Of a stretch of 64,000 nucleotides of DNA, positions 8,721 through 16,903 are shown piece by piece. Source of the DNA: Volvox africanus. Lineage: Eukaryota; Chlorophyta; Chlorophyceae; Chlamydomonadales; Volvocaceae. The notes below the pieces were generated by a model that saw only the letters and a program-made list of their open reading frames with translations, was not told the DNA's origin and ran no database searches. Where the stretch lies: NCBI GenBank assembly GCA_030268105.1, contig BSDZ01000078.1, positions 7,387,501 through 7,451,500 on the forward strand, in the 5' to 3' direction. A program made the translations under genes and the position numbers. The stretch's first letter is position 1; the number at the start of each line of letters is the position of its first letter.

Positions 8721-9729
8721 CAGCAGACGTTAATTGTTCCTGTAAATTTTACCTACCAACGTTTGCAAATTTAACCTACCATATAATAAAGATTGTCCTG
8801 TCCTGGTTCATGGATAGAACCCCGTAAGTCTCACACTTGTCTCGCACAACAAAGGAATTGTACATTTAATAATCGGCAAAATTTTGGTTTCTGATTTGGC
8901 GGTAATTATATTATTTAGCTGAAGAGCAACTTTCATTTCGTTTGACCACTTCATTTCGTTTCACCACATGAAAGTGTACCCACATTAGCAACTGAAATGA
9001 AAAAGTGGCAAATGTTCGAAAACTTATTGAATACTAAAAGGGTAAATGCGTAAGCAATTGCACCAGCAGTTTAACATTTAAAAGCCCGCACCATAATGAT
9101 AGCCCGCACCATAACTGTTCTGACGGAAAATAAATTTTTCAGCTGAAGAGCAATGATAAAGGCCAATTTAAATTCGATTTCCGCAAGAAAGTGCCCAGAT
9201 TGAGTATAAGCAACTGAATGCAATTCAATAAAAAAGCAATTCAAAAAGTGGCAAAATGTCAAAATAATTTCAACACGATTCAAAGCAAAAAGGGTAAATA
9301 CTTAAGGAATTGCACAAGCATCAAAATATTTCACAGCCGGCATCATAATGATTTCTGTTCTGACAAGAATTATAATATTCAATTGAATACAACATAAAGG
9401 TCAGTTTCCCATCTTTTTACCCCATACAAAGCCAGTGGCACCCTGAGATCATCAAACCCGGCCTCCAAGCGCGGCACGCACCCGCCATTGGTTAAAGCAG
9501 TTGCCGGCTGATGGCACCCCGGGGGAATGCCGGGTAAATTTTCAGCCGAAGAGCAATAATGAGGGCCAGTTCAATTTTGATTTTGAACACTCATGAGTGA
9601 AAGAATGTCAGCAAATATGAGGGGGGGCCGGACGCTTTGCTGACACACAACAATTCACTCAATACGCAAGGATACTATAATGGTGTCGTACTGAAGATAA
9701 CTGAACATAACATCACCCATTAGTGCACA
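8721..9729 (+). repeat. AT-rich non-coding core of monomer 1 with internal sub-repeats
   Basis: No credible gene. The block AGCTGAAGAGCAA recurs at 8917, 9141 and (as AGCCGAAGAGCAA) 9544. The stretches after the first two (about 224 bp and more) align imperfectly: each contains AAAAAGTGGCAAA, then aaaagggtaaat and an aattgca...agca block. Smaller duplications are an 18-bp tandem pair at 8932-8949/8950-8967, another at 9083-9100/9101-9118, and a 15-bp pair at 8744-8758/8767-8781. A GC-rich island at about 9430-9535 contrasts with the AT-rich surroundings. The same layout repeats in all monomers. Confidence 0.8.
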
Positions 9730-9734
9730 ACTTC
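9730..9734. repeat. target-site duplication, left (ACTTC)
   Basis: ACTTC directly precedes the left copia LTR and is repeated right after the right LTR (14254-14258). Uninterrupted monomers have a single ACTTC at this place (gtgcacaACTTCctttg), so the insertion site is proven by comparison. Confidence 0.95.
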
Positions 9735-9896
9735 TATTGGACTTTTCGTGTGTATTATCGCTTACATGTTACAAGAGATTCTAGGCTCTCAAGGCAAGGA
9801 ACAAGAGACCGATATAGTCAGTCGTACACAAACGACTTCTAACCAAAAACATCATAAAGGCAAGTCTGACCGAACTCGTAAAGCCAAATTCCAACA
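9735..9896 (-). repeat. copia 3' LTR (162 bp)
   Basis: A direct repeat of 14092-14253 with no difference seen. On the - strand it starts TGTTGGAATTTGG just 11 bases after the Gag-Pol stop and ends CCAATA next to the target duplication. It is short for an LTR of this class. Confidence 0.95.
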
Positions 9897-9907
9897 CTCC
9901 CACGCGG
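9897..9907 (-). other. copia polypurine tract region
   Basis: On the - strand the 11 bases between the Gag-Pol stop and the 3' LTR read ccgcgtgggag, ending in a short purine run. This is the plus-strand primer position. The tract is brief, so its exact limits are unsure. Confidence 0.5.
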
Positions 9908-12900
9908 TCAGATCTTGCACACGCCCATGCTCTTCTGGTGCTTTGCAAACTTCTCCAACGGCAGCGGCTTCGTCAAGATATCCGCCACCATGTCGTCGCT
10001 GCGACAGTCCTCCATGACCACCGCTCCACGTGCCACTTGCTCACGAACCATGTGATATCGCACAGCAATGTGCTTTGATTTTCCTGAAATTACTGGGTTC
10101 TTCGTGATCTTAATCGCTGACTGGCTATCACAGTTGATGGTGGTCGGACGTAACGAGTAACCCAACTCCGAGAGCAGAAGACGTAGCCAGAGTGCCTCCT
10201 TGGTAGCCTCCGATGCCGCCACGTATTCCGCTTCCATGGTCGAACTCGTAACTGTACGCTGTAGCCTGCTCGACCAACTCACTGAGCCTCCATGCAAAGT
10301 GAAAACGTAACCACCAGTTGACTTGCGGCTCTCAATGCATCCTGCATAATCTGAATCTGTATAACCAATTAAACCTTCTTCAACACGTTCGCCACCAAAA
10401 ACGATGCCGCACTGAGGTGTTGCCAGCAAGAAGCGAACTACCGCCTTCGCAGCTCTCCAGTGCTGCTCAGTGGGTGCTGACATGTGGCGTGTGAGGACTC
10501 CCACGGCTTGTGCAATGTCAGGCCGGGTGCAATTTGTGATGTACATCAAGCTGCCTACCAGCTCAATGTACGGATATCGCGAGCGATCCAAAACTTCCCC
10601 GTCAGCAGCCCGCATCAGGATCGTCCCCGGGCTCATGGGAATGGATCTTGGATCTGCATTAACCATGCCATACCGCTCGATCAGCTCATGGATCATGTGT
10701 TCCTGCGACACTGTGAGGGTGCGGGTCTCACGGTCCCGCTTGATGACTAAACCCCAAAACACCTCCGCTTCCCCCATGTCACGGCATTCATACAACTGCT
10801 TGATCTCCTCTTTCACCTCCAAAACGGTCTGCTCATCGTGAGATGCAATTAATACGTCATCTACGTACACTAACAAGTACGTGCATATCTGACCATCTAG
10901 ATCACGACGTATGTATAGGCTTGGGTCCGCATTGGACACCTCAAAACCCATCTGAATCAACTTCTCATGCAAGGTCTTGTTCCAGGCGCGCGAGGCCTGG
11001 CGCAAGCCGTACAACGCTTTGTGCAAACGACAGACGAGGCCTGGACCACCACTCTCAAAGCCTGGGGGCTGCACGGTGTAGATTTCCTCCTCCAGGTCTC
11101 CATTTAGGAAAGCCGTTTTCACATCAAGCTGGTGTAGCTCCATGTCGTCCGCAGCTACCATGGCTAAGAAAACACGCAGAGTGGAATGCTTGCTAACTGG
11201 TGCAAAGACCTCTTCAAAGTCCACACCTTCACGCTGCATGAATCCTTTCACCACGAGGCGTGCCTTGAAACGCTCAACGACCCCATGCTTATCCAACTTC
11301 ACTGAGTAAACCCACTTAACGCCTAGGGCTTGCTTGTCCGCCGGCTTCTCAACCAGCGACCAGGTGCCCTTTTCCTGCAGCGAAGCAAACTCCTCCTCCA
11401 TCGCCTCAATCCAGAAATCAACCAAGGGTGATGCAATTGCTTCTTCATACGTAGCGGGGATATCCACGTTTACCCCTAAAATCGACTTAGCGTACTTGGT
11501 ATTTTGACGCTGCGATTTACGTAATGCAATTGGAACGTCTAACTCCGGTTCTGGCTGGGGTGCTGGTTCCGGGGGTTGCTCCGGCGGCGACTCCTCCTGT
11601 ATTTCGTTGCCCTCATCAGCCTCGGGATCGGACCCAGAGACATCCTCCTCCTCCGATTCTGAGGCGTCGAACTCCATGCTCCCACGAACGCCCCACTCAT
11701 CAAACTTAACATCACAACTGATGCGGACACGCCTATCCTTCGGTATCCACACCCGCCATGCACTCATGCCTGGTGCGTAACCCACAAACTGGCCCGGCAC
11801 GCTCACGGGATCCAGCTTATGGCGCTGCTGCTTAGGAATCATGACGTATGCAGGGCAGCCAAAAACCCTCAACTTCGACACGTCCGGTTTTTCACCAATG
11901 AACCGCTCCCAAGGCGTGAGATTGCTGCCCTTCGTGGGAGATACGTTGCGAAGAGTATTGGCCGTAATAACAGCCTCACTCCACATTTCCTGCGGCAAAC
12001 CTGAATCGGCCAACATGGTGCGCACACACTCCTCCAGAGTGCGATTCAAACGCTCCGCGGCGCCATTCTGCTGTGGTGTGTACGGCGCCGTCTTCTCATG
12101 GAAAATGCCCATGTCCCGCAAAGTGCTAGCCAGTTCTTCATTTACGTACTCTAAGCCACGGTCAGTGTGGATGCGGCGGACCTTGTCGCCAGTCTGCCGC
12201 TCCCACAACTTTATCACCTCCTTCACCGTCTCAGGAACCACGGTCTTGTCAGTGATACACCGCACCTCCGAAAACTTCGTGCAATCATCGTAGAACGTGA
12301 CCCAATACTTCGCATTATTCCACGACTTCACTGGCAATGGACCGCAAAGGTCCATATGCACCAAATCGAGCCTCTTACTCGTAACATTGCCGGTTGATGG
12401 GTGCGGCTGCCGTGTCTGCTTGCCCTCGGCGCAGGGCTTACAGAACTGCCCCTTCGCAGCCACCACATCATCCACACTTGCACCGAAACCCGTGACCATA
12501 TCACTGCTGGCCACCTTGGCCAGGGCGTCAAAACCCAAATGTCCGTACCGTTTATGCCAAAGAACGCCAAGATTGGAATCCTGCTTCGTGATGGCAAGCT
12601 TGACCTTCCTCAATTCCTCACGGACCTTCTTACCACTTAAGCACCTGTCGGACCCATACCGACCCATCCAGCTGTCGTAGCTGGAGTCCTCAGCATAGAA
12701 CAACCCATCGATCTTCTCCAACTCAATCGCGGGTGCCCCACCAATCTCCACGTGTGGCAAGACCCCTGAGAACTGGGGAACCACATTCGGTCCAAAACTG
12801 CCCTCTAACGCCTTCAAAGACAGAATATGACCCATGATCCCCGGTGCATGGTACACGTCTACCTCGACATCTGTCTCAAAACAAGAGGAGCGGAACATGA

Positions 12901-14002
12901 CCCGCCCATGGCCCTCCGGGCGTACCACGCTTCCATTCGCTGTTTTTAACCACACTTTACAATCTGAACCACAATGCTGATAGTTCCGGAGCTTGTCCTT
13001 GTCTCCAGTGACATGGACTTCTGCTCCAGTGTCGAACAGCCACAACTCCCGCTCCCAGTCGTCCTGCTGGGAAGAGTATACCAGGGCGATCAGCTGTCTC
13101 CGTTGGCCTTGTGCTGGCCGTGGGGGAGCCGCTGCCTGTGCGGCGGCTGGGGGTTGGGCCGCGGGCGCCACTGGAGGCGGCGCCGGCGGTGGAGCTGCTA
13201 ATGCCGGCGGGTTTCGGGGCTTCTGCCGCAATCCCTTCAACGCCGGCCTCCAAATCCCCCGCTGCTCATCATTTGCCTTCTTCCTGCATTCTGCAATGAA
13301 ATGCCCCTCCTTATTGCAGTAGAGGCACGCCTTCCTACTCCTGCCTCCGTCGGCGTTGCCTGCTCCAGCGCCCTGGCTGGGCCCCACTCGGGCTCCATCA
13401 TGGGTACGGGAGAGGGACATCAGGGACACCTCGCGAGCCTTGTTACGCTGAAGCCTTAGCTCGCCCTCTTCGGTCTTGAGCATATCCTGCAGCTGGTCCA
13501 CGCTTTCGATGCTCTCCATGTGGCGTAGCACGGACTTGACTCCGTCGTAGTCCGATGACAAGCCGCGGATAAGGTGGAGTAACGCATCCTCAGGCTCAAT
13601 CTTCATCGAAATAAGGCTGGCCTTGTAGCCAATTTTATAAAAGCGGCGGAAATAATCGTCAATACTTTCTCCTGACAACATCTCAAAATCCTTAAGCTGT
13701 TGTTGGATTTGCATCCTGAAATTGCGGACGTTGGGAATGTGCTTCTTCGCCAGCGCCACCCACAAATCTCGTGCCGTTGTGTTGCCCGCAAACTGTAGCA
13801 AATCTTCTGGTAAAATGTATTTCTTGATGGTGCCGCGAGCCAATTTGTCGTCGTTTGGCTTGATCGCAGCGAGGACATCCTCGTCGTCGCTGATCGTGTC
13901 ATCGATGAGCTTCCTCTCCAAGTGTGCGTTCACAACTTGGGTCACCGTAAAGTAGTCATCGCGACCGAAGAATACCTTCGTGGTATCCTCGTCCTTGCCC
14001 AT
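9908..14002 (-). CDS. gag-pol: Ty1/copia Gag-Pol polyprotein, intact, 1364 residues
   Basis: A single uninterrupted ORF with no Gag/Pol frameshift. Order: copia-type Gag (about 1-200); CCHC zinc knuckle, Cys226-Cys229-His234-Cys239; Ala/Pro-rich linker (about 255-300); aspartic protease with DTGA at 324-327; integrase zinc finger His483, His488, Cys521, Cys524; integrase core Asp551, Asp614, Glu650; an acidic Pro/Glu-rich linker (about 780-825); reverse transcriptase with Asp960 and YVDD 1046-1049; RNase H with Asp1216, Glu1257 and Asp1292; and the ADILTKPLP ending typical of copia. Integrase lies before RT, which defines Ty1/copia rather than Ty3/gypsy. Every catalytic residue I looked for is present, so the element could be autonomous. 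The ATG at 14002 lies 89 bases inside the 5' LTR. Confidence 0.97.
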   Translation of the reverse strand: MGKDEDTTKVFFGRDDYFTVTQVVNAHLERKLIDDTISDDEDVLAAIKPNDDKLARGTIKKYILPEDLLQFAGNTTARDLWVALAKKHIPNVRNFRMQIQQQLKDFEMLSGESIDDYFRRFYKIGYKASLISMKIEPEDALLHLIRGLSSDYDGVKSVLRHMESIESVDQLQDMLKTEEGELRLQRNKAREVSLMSLSRTHDGARVGPSQGAGAGNADGGRSRKACLYCNKEGHFIAECRKKANDEQRGIWRPALKGLRQKPRNPPALAAPPPAPPPVAPAAQPPAAAQAAAPPRPAQGQRRQLIALVYSSQQDDWERELWLFDTGAEVHVTGDKDKLRNYQHCGSDCKVWLKTANGSVVRPEGHGRVMFRSSCFETDVEVDVYHAPGIMGHILSLKALEGSFGPNVVPQFSGVLPHVEIGGAPAIELEKIDGLFYAEDSSYDSWMGRYGSDRCLSGKKVREELRKVKLAITKQDSNLGVLWHKRYGHLGFDALAKVASSDMVTGFGASVDDVVAAKGQFCKPCAEGKQTRQPHPSTGNVTSKRLDLVHMDLCGPLPVKSWNNAKYWVTFYDDCTKFSEVRCITDKTVVPETVKEVIKLWERQTGDKVRRIHTDRGLEYVNEELASTLRDMGIFHEKTAPYTPQQNGAAERLNRTLEECVRTMLADSGLPQEMWSEAVITANTLRNVSPTKGSNLTPWERFIGEKPDVSKLRVFGCPAYVMIPKQQRHKLDPVSVPGQFVGYAPGMSAWRVWIPKDRRVRISCDVKFDEWGVRGSMEFDASESEEEDVSGSDPEADEGNEIQEESPPEQPPEPAPQPEPELDVPIALRKSQRQNTKYAKSILGVNVDIPATYEEAIASPLVDFWIEAMEEEFASLQEKGTWSLVEKPADKQALGVKWVYSVKLDKHGVVERFKARLVVKGFMQREGVDFEEVFAPVSKHSTLRVFLAMVAADDMELHQLDVKTAFLNGDLEEEIYTVQPPGFESGGPGLVCRLHKALYGLRQASRAWNKTLHEKLIQMGFEVSNADPSLYIRRDLDGQICTYLLVYVDDVLIASHDEQTVLEVKEEIKQLYECRDMGEAEVFWGLVIKRDRETRTLTVSQEHMIHELIERYGMVNADPRSIPMSPGTILMRAADGEVLDRSRYPYIELVGSLMYITNCTRPDIAQAVGVLTRHMSAPTEQHWRAAKAVVRFLLATPQCGIVFGGERVEEGLIGYTDSDYAGCIESRKSTGGYVFTLHGGSVSWSSRLQRTVTSSTMEAEYVAASEATKEALWLRLLLSELGYSLRPTTINCDSQSAIKITKNPVISGKSKHIAVRYHMVREQVARGAVVMEDCRSDDMVADILTKPLPLEKFAKHQKSMGVCKI

Positions 14003-14074
14003 CCTGTCCTATCGTCGCTACCACCTCGTGCGGCCGACTTTTTGGATAATCAGAATTCACCTAGACGCGCCGTT

Positions 14075-14091
14075 GCGCGGGGCTCATAACC
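14075..14091 (-). other. copia primer-binding site, complementary to Met-tRNA anticodon arm
   Basis: On the - strand GGTTATGAGCCCCGCGC begins immediately after the 5' LTR. Its complement contains GGGG-CTCATAA-CC, that is, a CAT anticodon loop flanked by the G-rich and C-rich stem strands typical of initiator-type methionine tRNA. This is not the usual 3'-CCA-end site (TGGTATCAG type). Drosophila copia is known to prime with a cleaved half of initiator Met-tRNA paired at the same region. Confidence 0.7.
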
Positions 14092-14253
14092 TATTGGACT
14101 TTTCGTGTGTATTATCGCTTACATGTTACAAGAGATTCTAGGCTCTCAAGGCAAGGAACAAGAGACCGATATAGTCAGTCGTACACAAACGACTTCTAAC
14201 CAAAAACATCATAAAGGCAAGTCTGACCGAACTCGTAAAGCCAAATTCCAACA
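14092..14253 (-). repeat. copia 5' LTR (162 bp)
   Basis: No difference from the 3' LTR was seen. On the - strand it runs TGTTGG...CCAATA, followed at once by the primer site and preceded by the target duplication ACTTC. It should hold the element's promoter, but I see no certain TATA box. Confidence 0.95.
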
Positions 14254-14258
14254 ACTTC
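14254..14258. repeat. target-site duplication, right (ACTTC)
   Basis: The second copy of ACTTC, after which monomer 1 resumes with ctttgtttgc exactly as in uninterrupted monomers. Confidence 0.95.
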
Positions 14259-14274
14259 CTTTGTTTGCATGCAC

Positions 14275-14319
14275 ATTTGTTATAAAATAGATAACACAGC
14301 ACACTTCTCCTCCCTATCC
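14275..14319 (-). other. LTR-like start and polypurine tract inside monomer 1
   Basis: Reading -, a purine tract (ggatagggaggagaag, 14319-14304) is followed at 14303 by TGT and an AT-rich stretch including TTATAACAAATG. This sits just downstream of the copia RNase H relic, the natural order of pol end, polypurine tract and 3' LTR. It suggests the satellite also captured the start of the relic's 3' LTR. The pattern repeats at the same offset in each monomer. Confidence 0.5.
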
Positions 14320-14331
14320 AGGCAGCCTTTT

Positions 14332-14700
14332 CTATGTCAAGTTGTATGCCATCCCCATTTCGTGGCGGCAGAAGGGTGACTTCATCTCTGGTAGAGCCTT
14401 TGCAAACGTTGCAGGTAACATCTCCGTACGGCAGTATACCAGCACTACTTCCCCACTTGCAACACTCTCCCGGTGCTTTACATCAACATGCTTCGTTCTT
14501 GATGCATATATGGGATATTTGCCTAGGTTCATCACTCCTCGCGAGTACACCCAGATCCTAATTTTTGAGTTGTTGATGTCCATGCCTCCGCGCATTTGGT
14601 TAAGCATTTGGCTTCTCGAACTGCACAGGGCTTCTCCGCTTCCACGGATGTAGCCACTCTTCACTTCATGCCCTTATCAGCCTTGGCTTGGCGTAATCCT
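14332..14700 (-). pseudogene. decayed copia RNase H C-terminal fragment inside monomer 1
   Basis: Read on -, a first segment in one frame gives VATSVEAE (the RNase H Glu motif of copia), followed by a frame change into a 110-codon stretch. That stretch contains QMLNQMRGGMDINNSK, an altered DNQG-type block, YASRTKHVDVKHRE, SVASGEVVLVYC and AKALPEMK. These match, in order, the RNase H second half and the terminal TKPLP-type block of copia pol. The open frame on this strand and a 103-codon run on the other strand are conserved in all monomers because the repeats are homogenised, with no sign of function. The fragment is inverted relative to the + strand RT piece next to it. Confidence 0.85.
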
Positions 14701-14772
14701 TATTCCTAACTTGTCATCACCTCGACGAATATGGATATTATCAGGACGCCGCTCAGAAAAGCTGTAGATAGG

Positions 14773-14786
14773 TGTTGAAGTCAACA
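14773..14786. other. hairpin at junction of inverted copia pieces
   Basis: TGTTGA-AG-TCAACA is a perfect inverted repeat with a 2-nt centre and TG/CA ends. It lies between the - strand RNase H relic on the left and the + strand RT relic on the right. It is followed by a second, GC-rich stem (AGCGCC at about 14788, GGCGCT at about 14808). Each monomer has both. I use it as the phase point of the monomer. Confidence 0.6.
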
Positions 14787-14837
14787 AAGCGCCCGGCCGT
14801 ATTGTCCGGCGCTCCTATCGGATTAATTCCATTTAAG

Positions 14838-15374
14838 TCCGATCAAGCATTGTTCGTCGAAGAGCACGGTTGTTATCAGCTAGGTTAAGAAGGATATCTC
14901 AAACGGATTACGACGTTTCTGGGCATGGCGTCTTGGTAATAGAGATGTCATGTTGTCGCAGTCATGATACATAGAGAGAATTCTAGATAAGCAAGGATTG
15001 GAGGTAGTCAGATCGAGAGCCATTCCAATAGCAGTAGGCGGGAAGATGATGAAGTGGACATACTGGAGGATCCATCGCCTTATAGGGCACCGGTCGGCAA
15101 ATTGAATAACTTGGAATTTAGTACCCGACCAGACTTAGGATATGCCCTAAGCGTACTGTCCAGGTTTATGGGCAAGCCTAACAAGATGGCAATGGGAATG
15201 CCAATAAGGTCCATGGTACGGAGGAGAAGGTTGCGTATGCTATAGTGAAAGCGTTCGGGGGATGCCTTGTTAAGGGACAACGTATAGCGTATTGGACTTA
15301 TGATGGATGATGGAATTACGTGGACGCTGATATGTGGCGATATCTGTGGAGTGTCGAAGTAAATATGTCATGAG
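14838..15374 (+). pseudogene. decayed copia RT / RNase H junction fragment inside monomer 2
   Basis: Reference example for subfamily A. The open stretch from GTG 15054 reads DILEDPSPYRAPVGK (Pro where subfamily B has Leu) and ends RRRRLRML (Arg where B has Trp). STRPDLGYALSVLSRFMGKPNK is the recognisable copia block. YVDAD lies at 15317-15331. Frames are broken upstream and downstream. Confidence 0.83.
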
Positions 15375-16903
15375 CAGCAGACGTTAATTGTTCCTGTAAA
15401 TTTTACCTACCAACGTTTGCAAATTTAACCTACCATATAATAAAGATTGTCCTGTCCTGGTTCATGGATAGAACCCCGTAAGTCTCACACTTGTCTCGCA
15501 CAACAAAGGCATTGTACATTTAATAATCGGCAAAATTTTGGTTTCTGATTTGGCGGTAATTATATTATTTAGCTGAAGAGCAACTTTCATTTCGTTTGAC
15601 CACTTCATTTCGTTTCACCACATGAAAGTGTGCCCACATTAGCAACTGAAATGAAAAAGTGGCAAATGTTCGAAAACTTATTGAATACTAAAAGGGTAAA
15701 TGCGTAAGCAATTGCACCAGCAGTTTAACATTTAAAAGCCCGCACCATAATGATAGCCCGCACCATAACTGTTCTGACGGAAAATAAATTTTTCAGCTGA
15801 AGAGCAATGATAAAGGCCAATTTAAATTCGATTTCCGCAAGAAAGTGCCCAGATTGAGTATAAGCAACTGAATGCAATTCAATAAAAAAAGCAATTCAAA
15901 AAGTGGCAAAATGTCAAAATAATTTCAACACGATTCAAAGCAAAAAGGGTAAATACTTAAGGAATTGCACAAGCATCAAAATATTTCACAGCCGGCATCA
16001 TAATGATTTCTGTTCTGACAAGAATTATAATATTCAATTGAATACAACATAAAGGGCAGTTTCCCATCTTTTTACCCCGTACAAAGCCAGTGGCACCCTG
16101 AGATCATCAAACCCGGCCTCCAAGCGCGGCACGCACCCGCCATTGGTTAAAGCAGTTGCCGGCTGATGGCACCCCGGGGGAATGCCGGGTAAATTTTCAG
16201 CTGAAGAGCAATAATGAGGGCCAGTTCAATTTTGATTTTGAACACTCATGAGTGAAAGAATGTCAGCAAATATGAGGGGGGGCCGGACGCTTTGCTGACA
16301 CACAACAATTCACTCAATACGCAAGGATACTATAATGGTGTCGTACTGAAGATAACTGAACATAACATCACCCATTAGTGCACAACTTCCTTTGTTTGCA
16401 TGCACATTTGTTATAAAATAGATAACACAGTACACTTCTCCTCCCTATCCAGGCAGCCTTTTCTATGTCAAGTTGTATGCCATCCCCATTTCGTGGCGGC
16501 AGAAGGGTGACTTCATCTCTGGTAGAGCCTTTGCAAACGTTGCAGGTAACATCTCCGTACGGCAGTATACCAGCACTACTTCCCCACTTGCAACACTCTC
16601 CCGGTGCTTTACATCAACATGCTTCGTTCTTGATGCATATATGGGATATTTGCCTAGGTTCATCGCTCCTCGCGAGTACACCCAGATCTTAATTTTTGAG
16701 TTGTTGATGTCCATGCCTCCGCGCATTTGGTTAAGCATTTGGCTTCTCGAACTGCACAGGGCTTCTCCGCTTCCACGGATGTAGCCACTCTTCACTTCAT
16801 GCCCTTATCAGCCTTGGCTTGGCGTAATCCTTATTCCTAACTTGTCATCACCTCGACGAATATGGATATTATCAGGACGCCGCTCAGAAAAGCTGTAGAT
16901 AGG

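Larger units (their letters stand above)
9735..14253 (-). mobile_element. complete Ty1/copia LTR retrotransposon inserted in satellite monomer 1
   Basis: A 4519-bp element on the - strand: 5' LTR 14092-14253, primer site 14075-14091, Gag-Pol 9908-14002, short polypurine tract 9897-9907, 3' LTR 9735-9896. The two 162-bp LTRs read identically by eye, the ORF is intact and the target duplication is perfect, so insertion was recent. LTR ends are TGTTGG...CCAATA (TG...TA rather than TG...CA). Only this one of 25 monomers carries it, so it arrived after array amplification, or the edge monomer is no longer copied into the array. Confidence 0.97.
8120..14772 (+). repeat. satellite monomer 1 (array edge, split by copia element)
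   Basis: This is the first monomer, joined to gypsy copy 2 at 8120 and split at 9735-14253. Without the copia element and its duplicated 5 bp it is 2129 bp from 8120 (about 2130 in anchor spacing). It carries private changes not seen elsewhere in the array: gatcaaTcattg, gtgaCgatg, gtgtAccc, aaaggTcag, six A's instead of seven in an A-run, agCacac and cagatcCtaat. It is otherwise subfamily B in its first half, with a C in gcatCaaa. Confidence 0.93.
14773..16903 (+). repeat. satellite monomer 2 (2131 bp, subfamily A)
   Basis: The first full uninterrupted monomer. Subfamily A marks: cttgGtaat, ggcgGgaag, ccTtat, acCggtc, agaAgg, gcatCaaa, ccccGtac. The RNase H relic has catcGctcct (Ala variant on +). 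Confidence 0.95.

Noticed and set aside
9429..9540. GC-rich island of the monomer as a tRNA or SINE promoter.
   Set aside because: No convincing A-box/B-box pair or cloverleaf can be traced. GGTTC...GAACC near 8803-8819 is only a 5-bp stem.
9748..10017. ORFs reading out of the copia LTR on +.
   Set aside because: They are shadows across the LTR and the end of the - strand Gag-Pol, with no domain.
14332..14664. A 110-codon ORF on - and a 103-codon ORF on + in the same place, repeated in every monomer, as real conserved genes.
   Set aside because: The - frame is the tail of copia RNase H with broken upstream frame and altered motifs. The + frame is its shadow. Conservation comes from repeat homogenisation.
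15054..15245. A 63-codon ORF in each monomer as a small protein gene.
   Set aside because: It is the readable part of a copia RT/RNase H relic. Frames are broken on both sides and the GTG start has no support.
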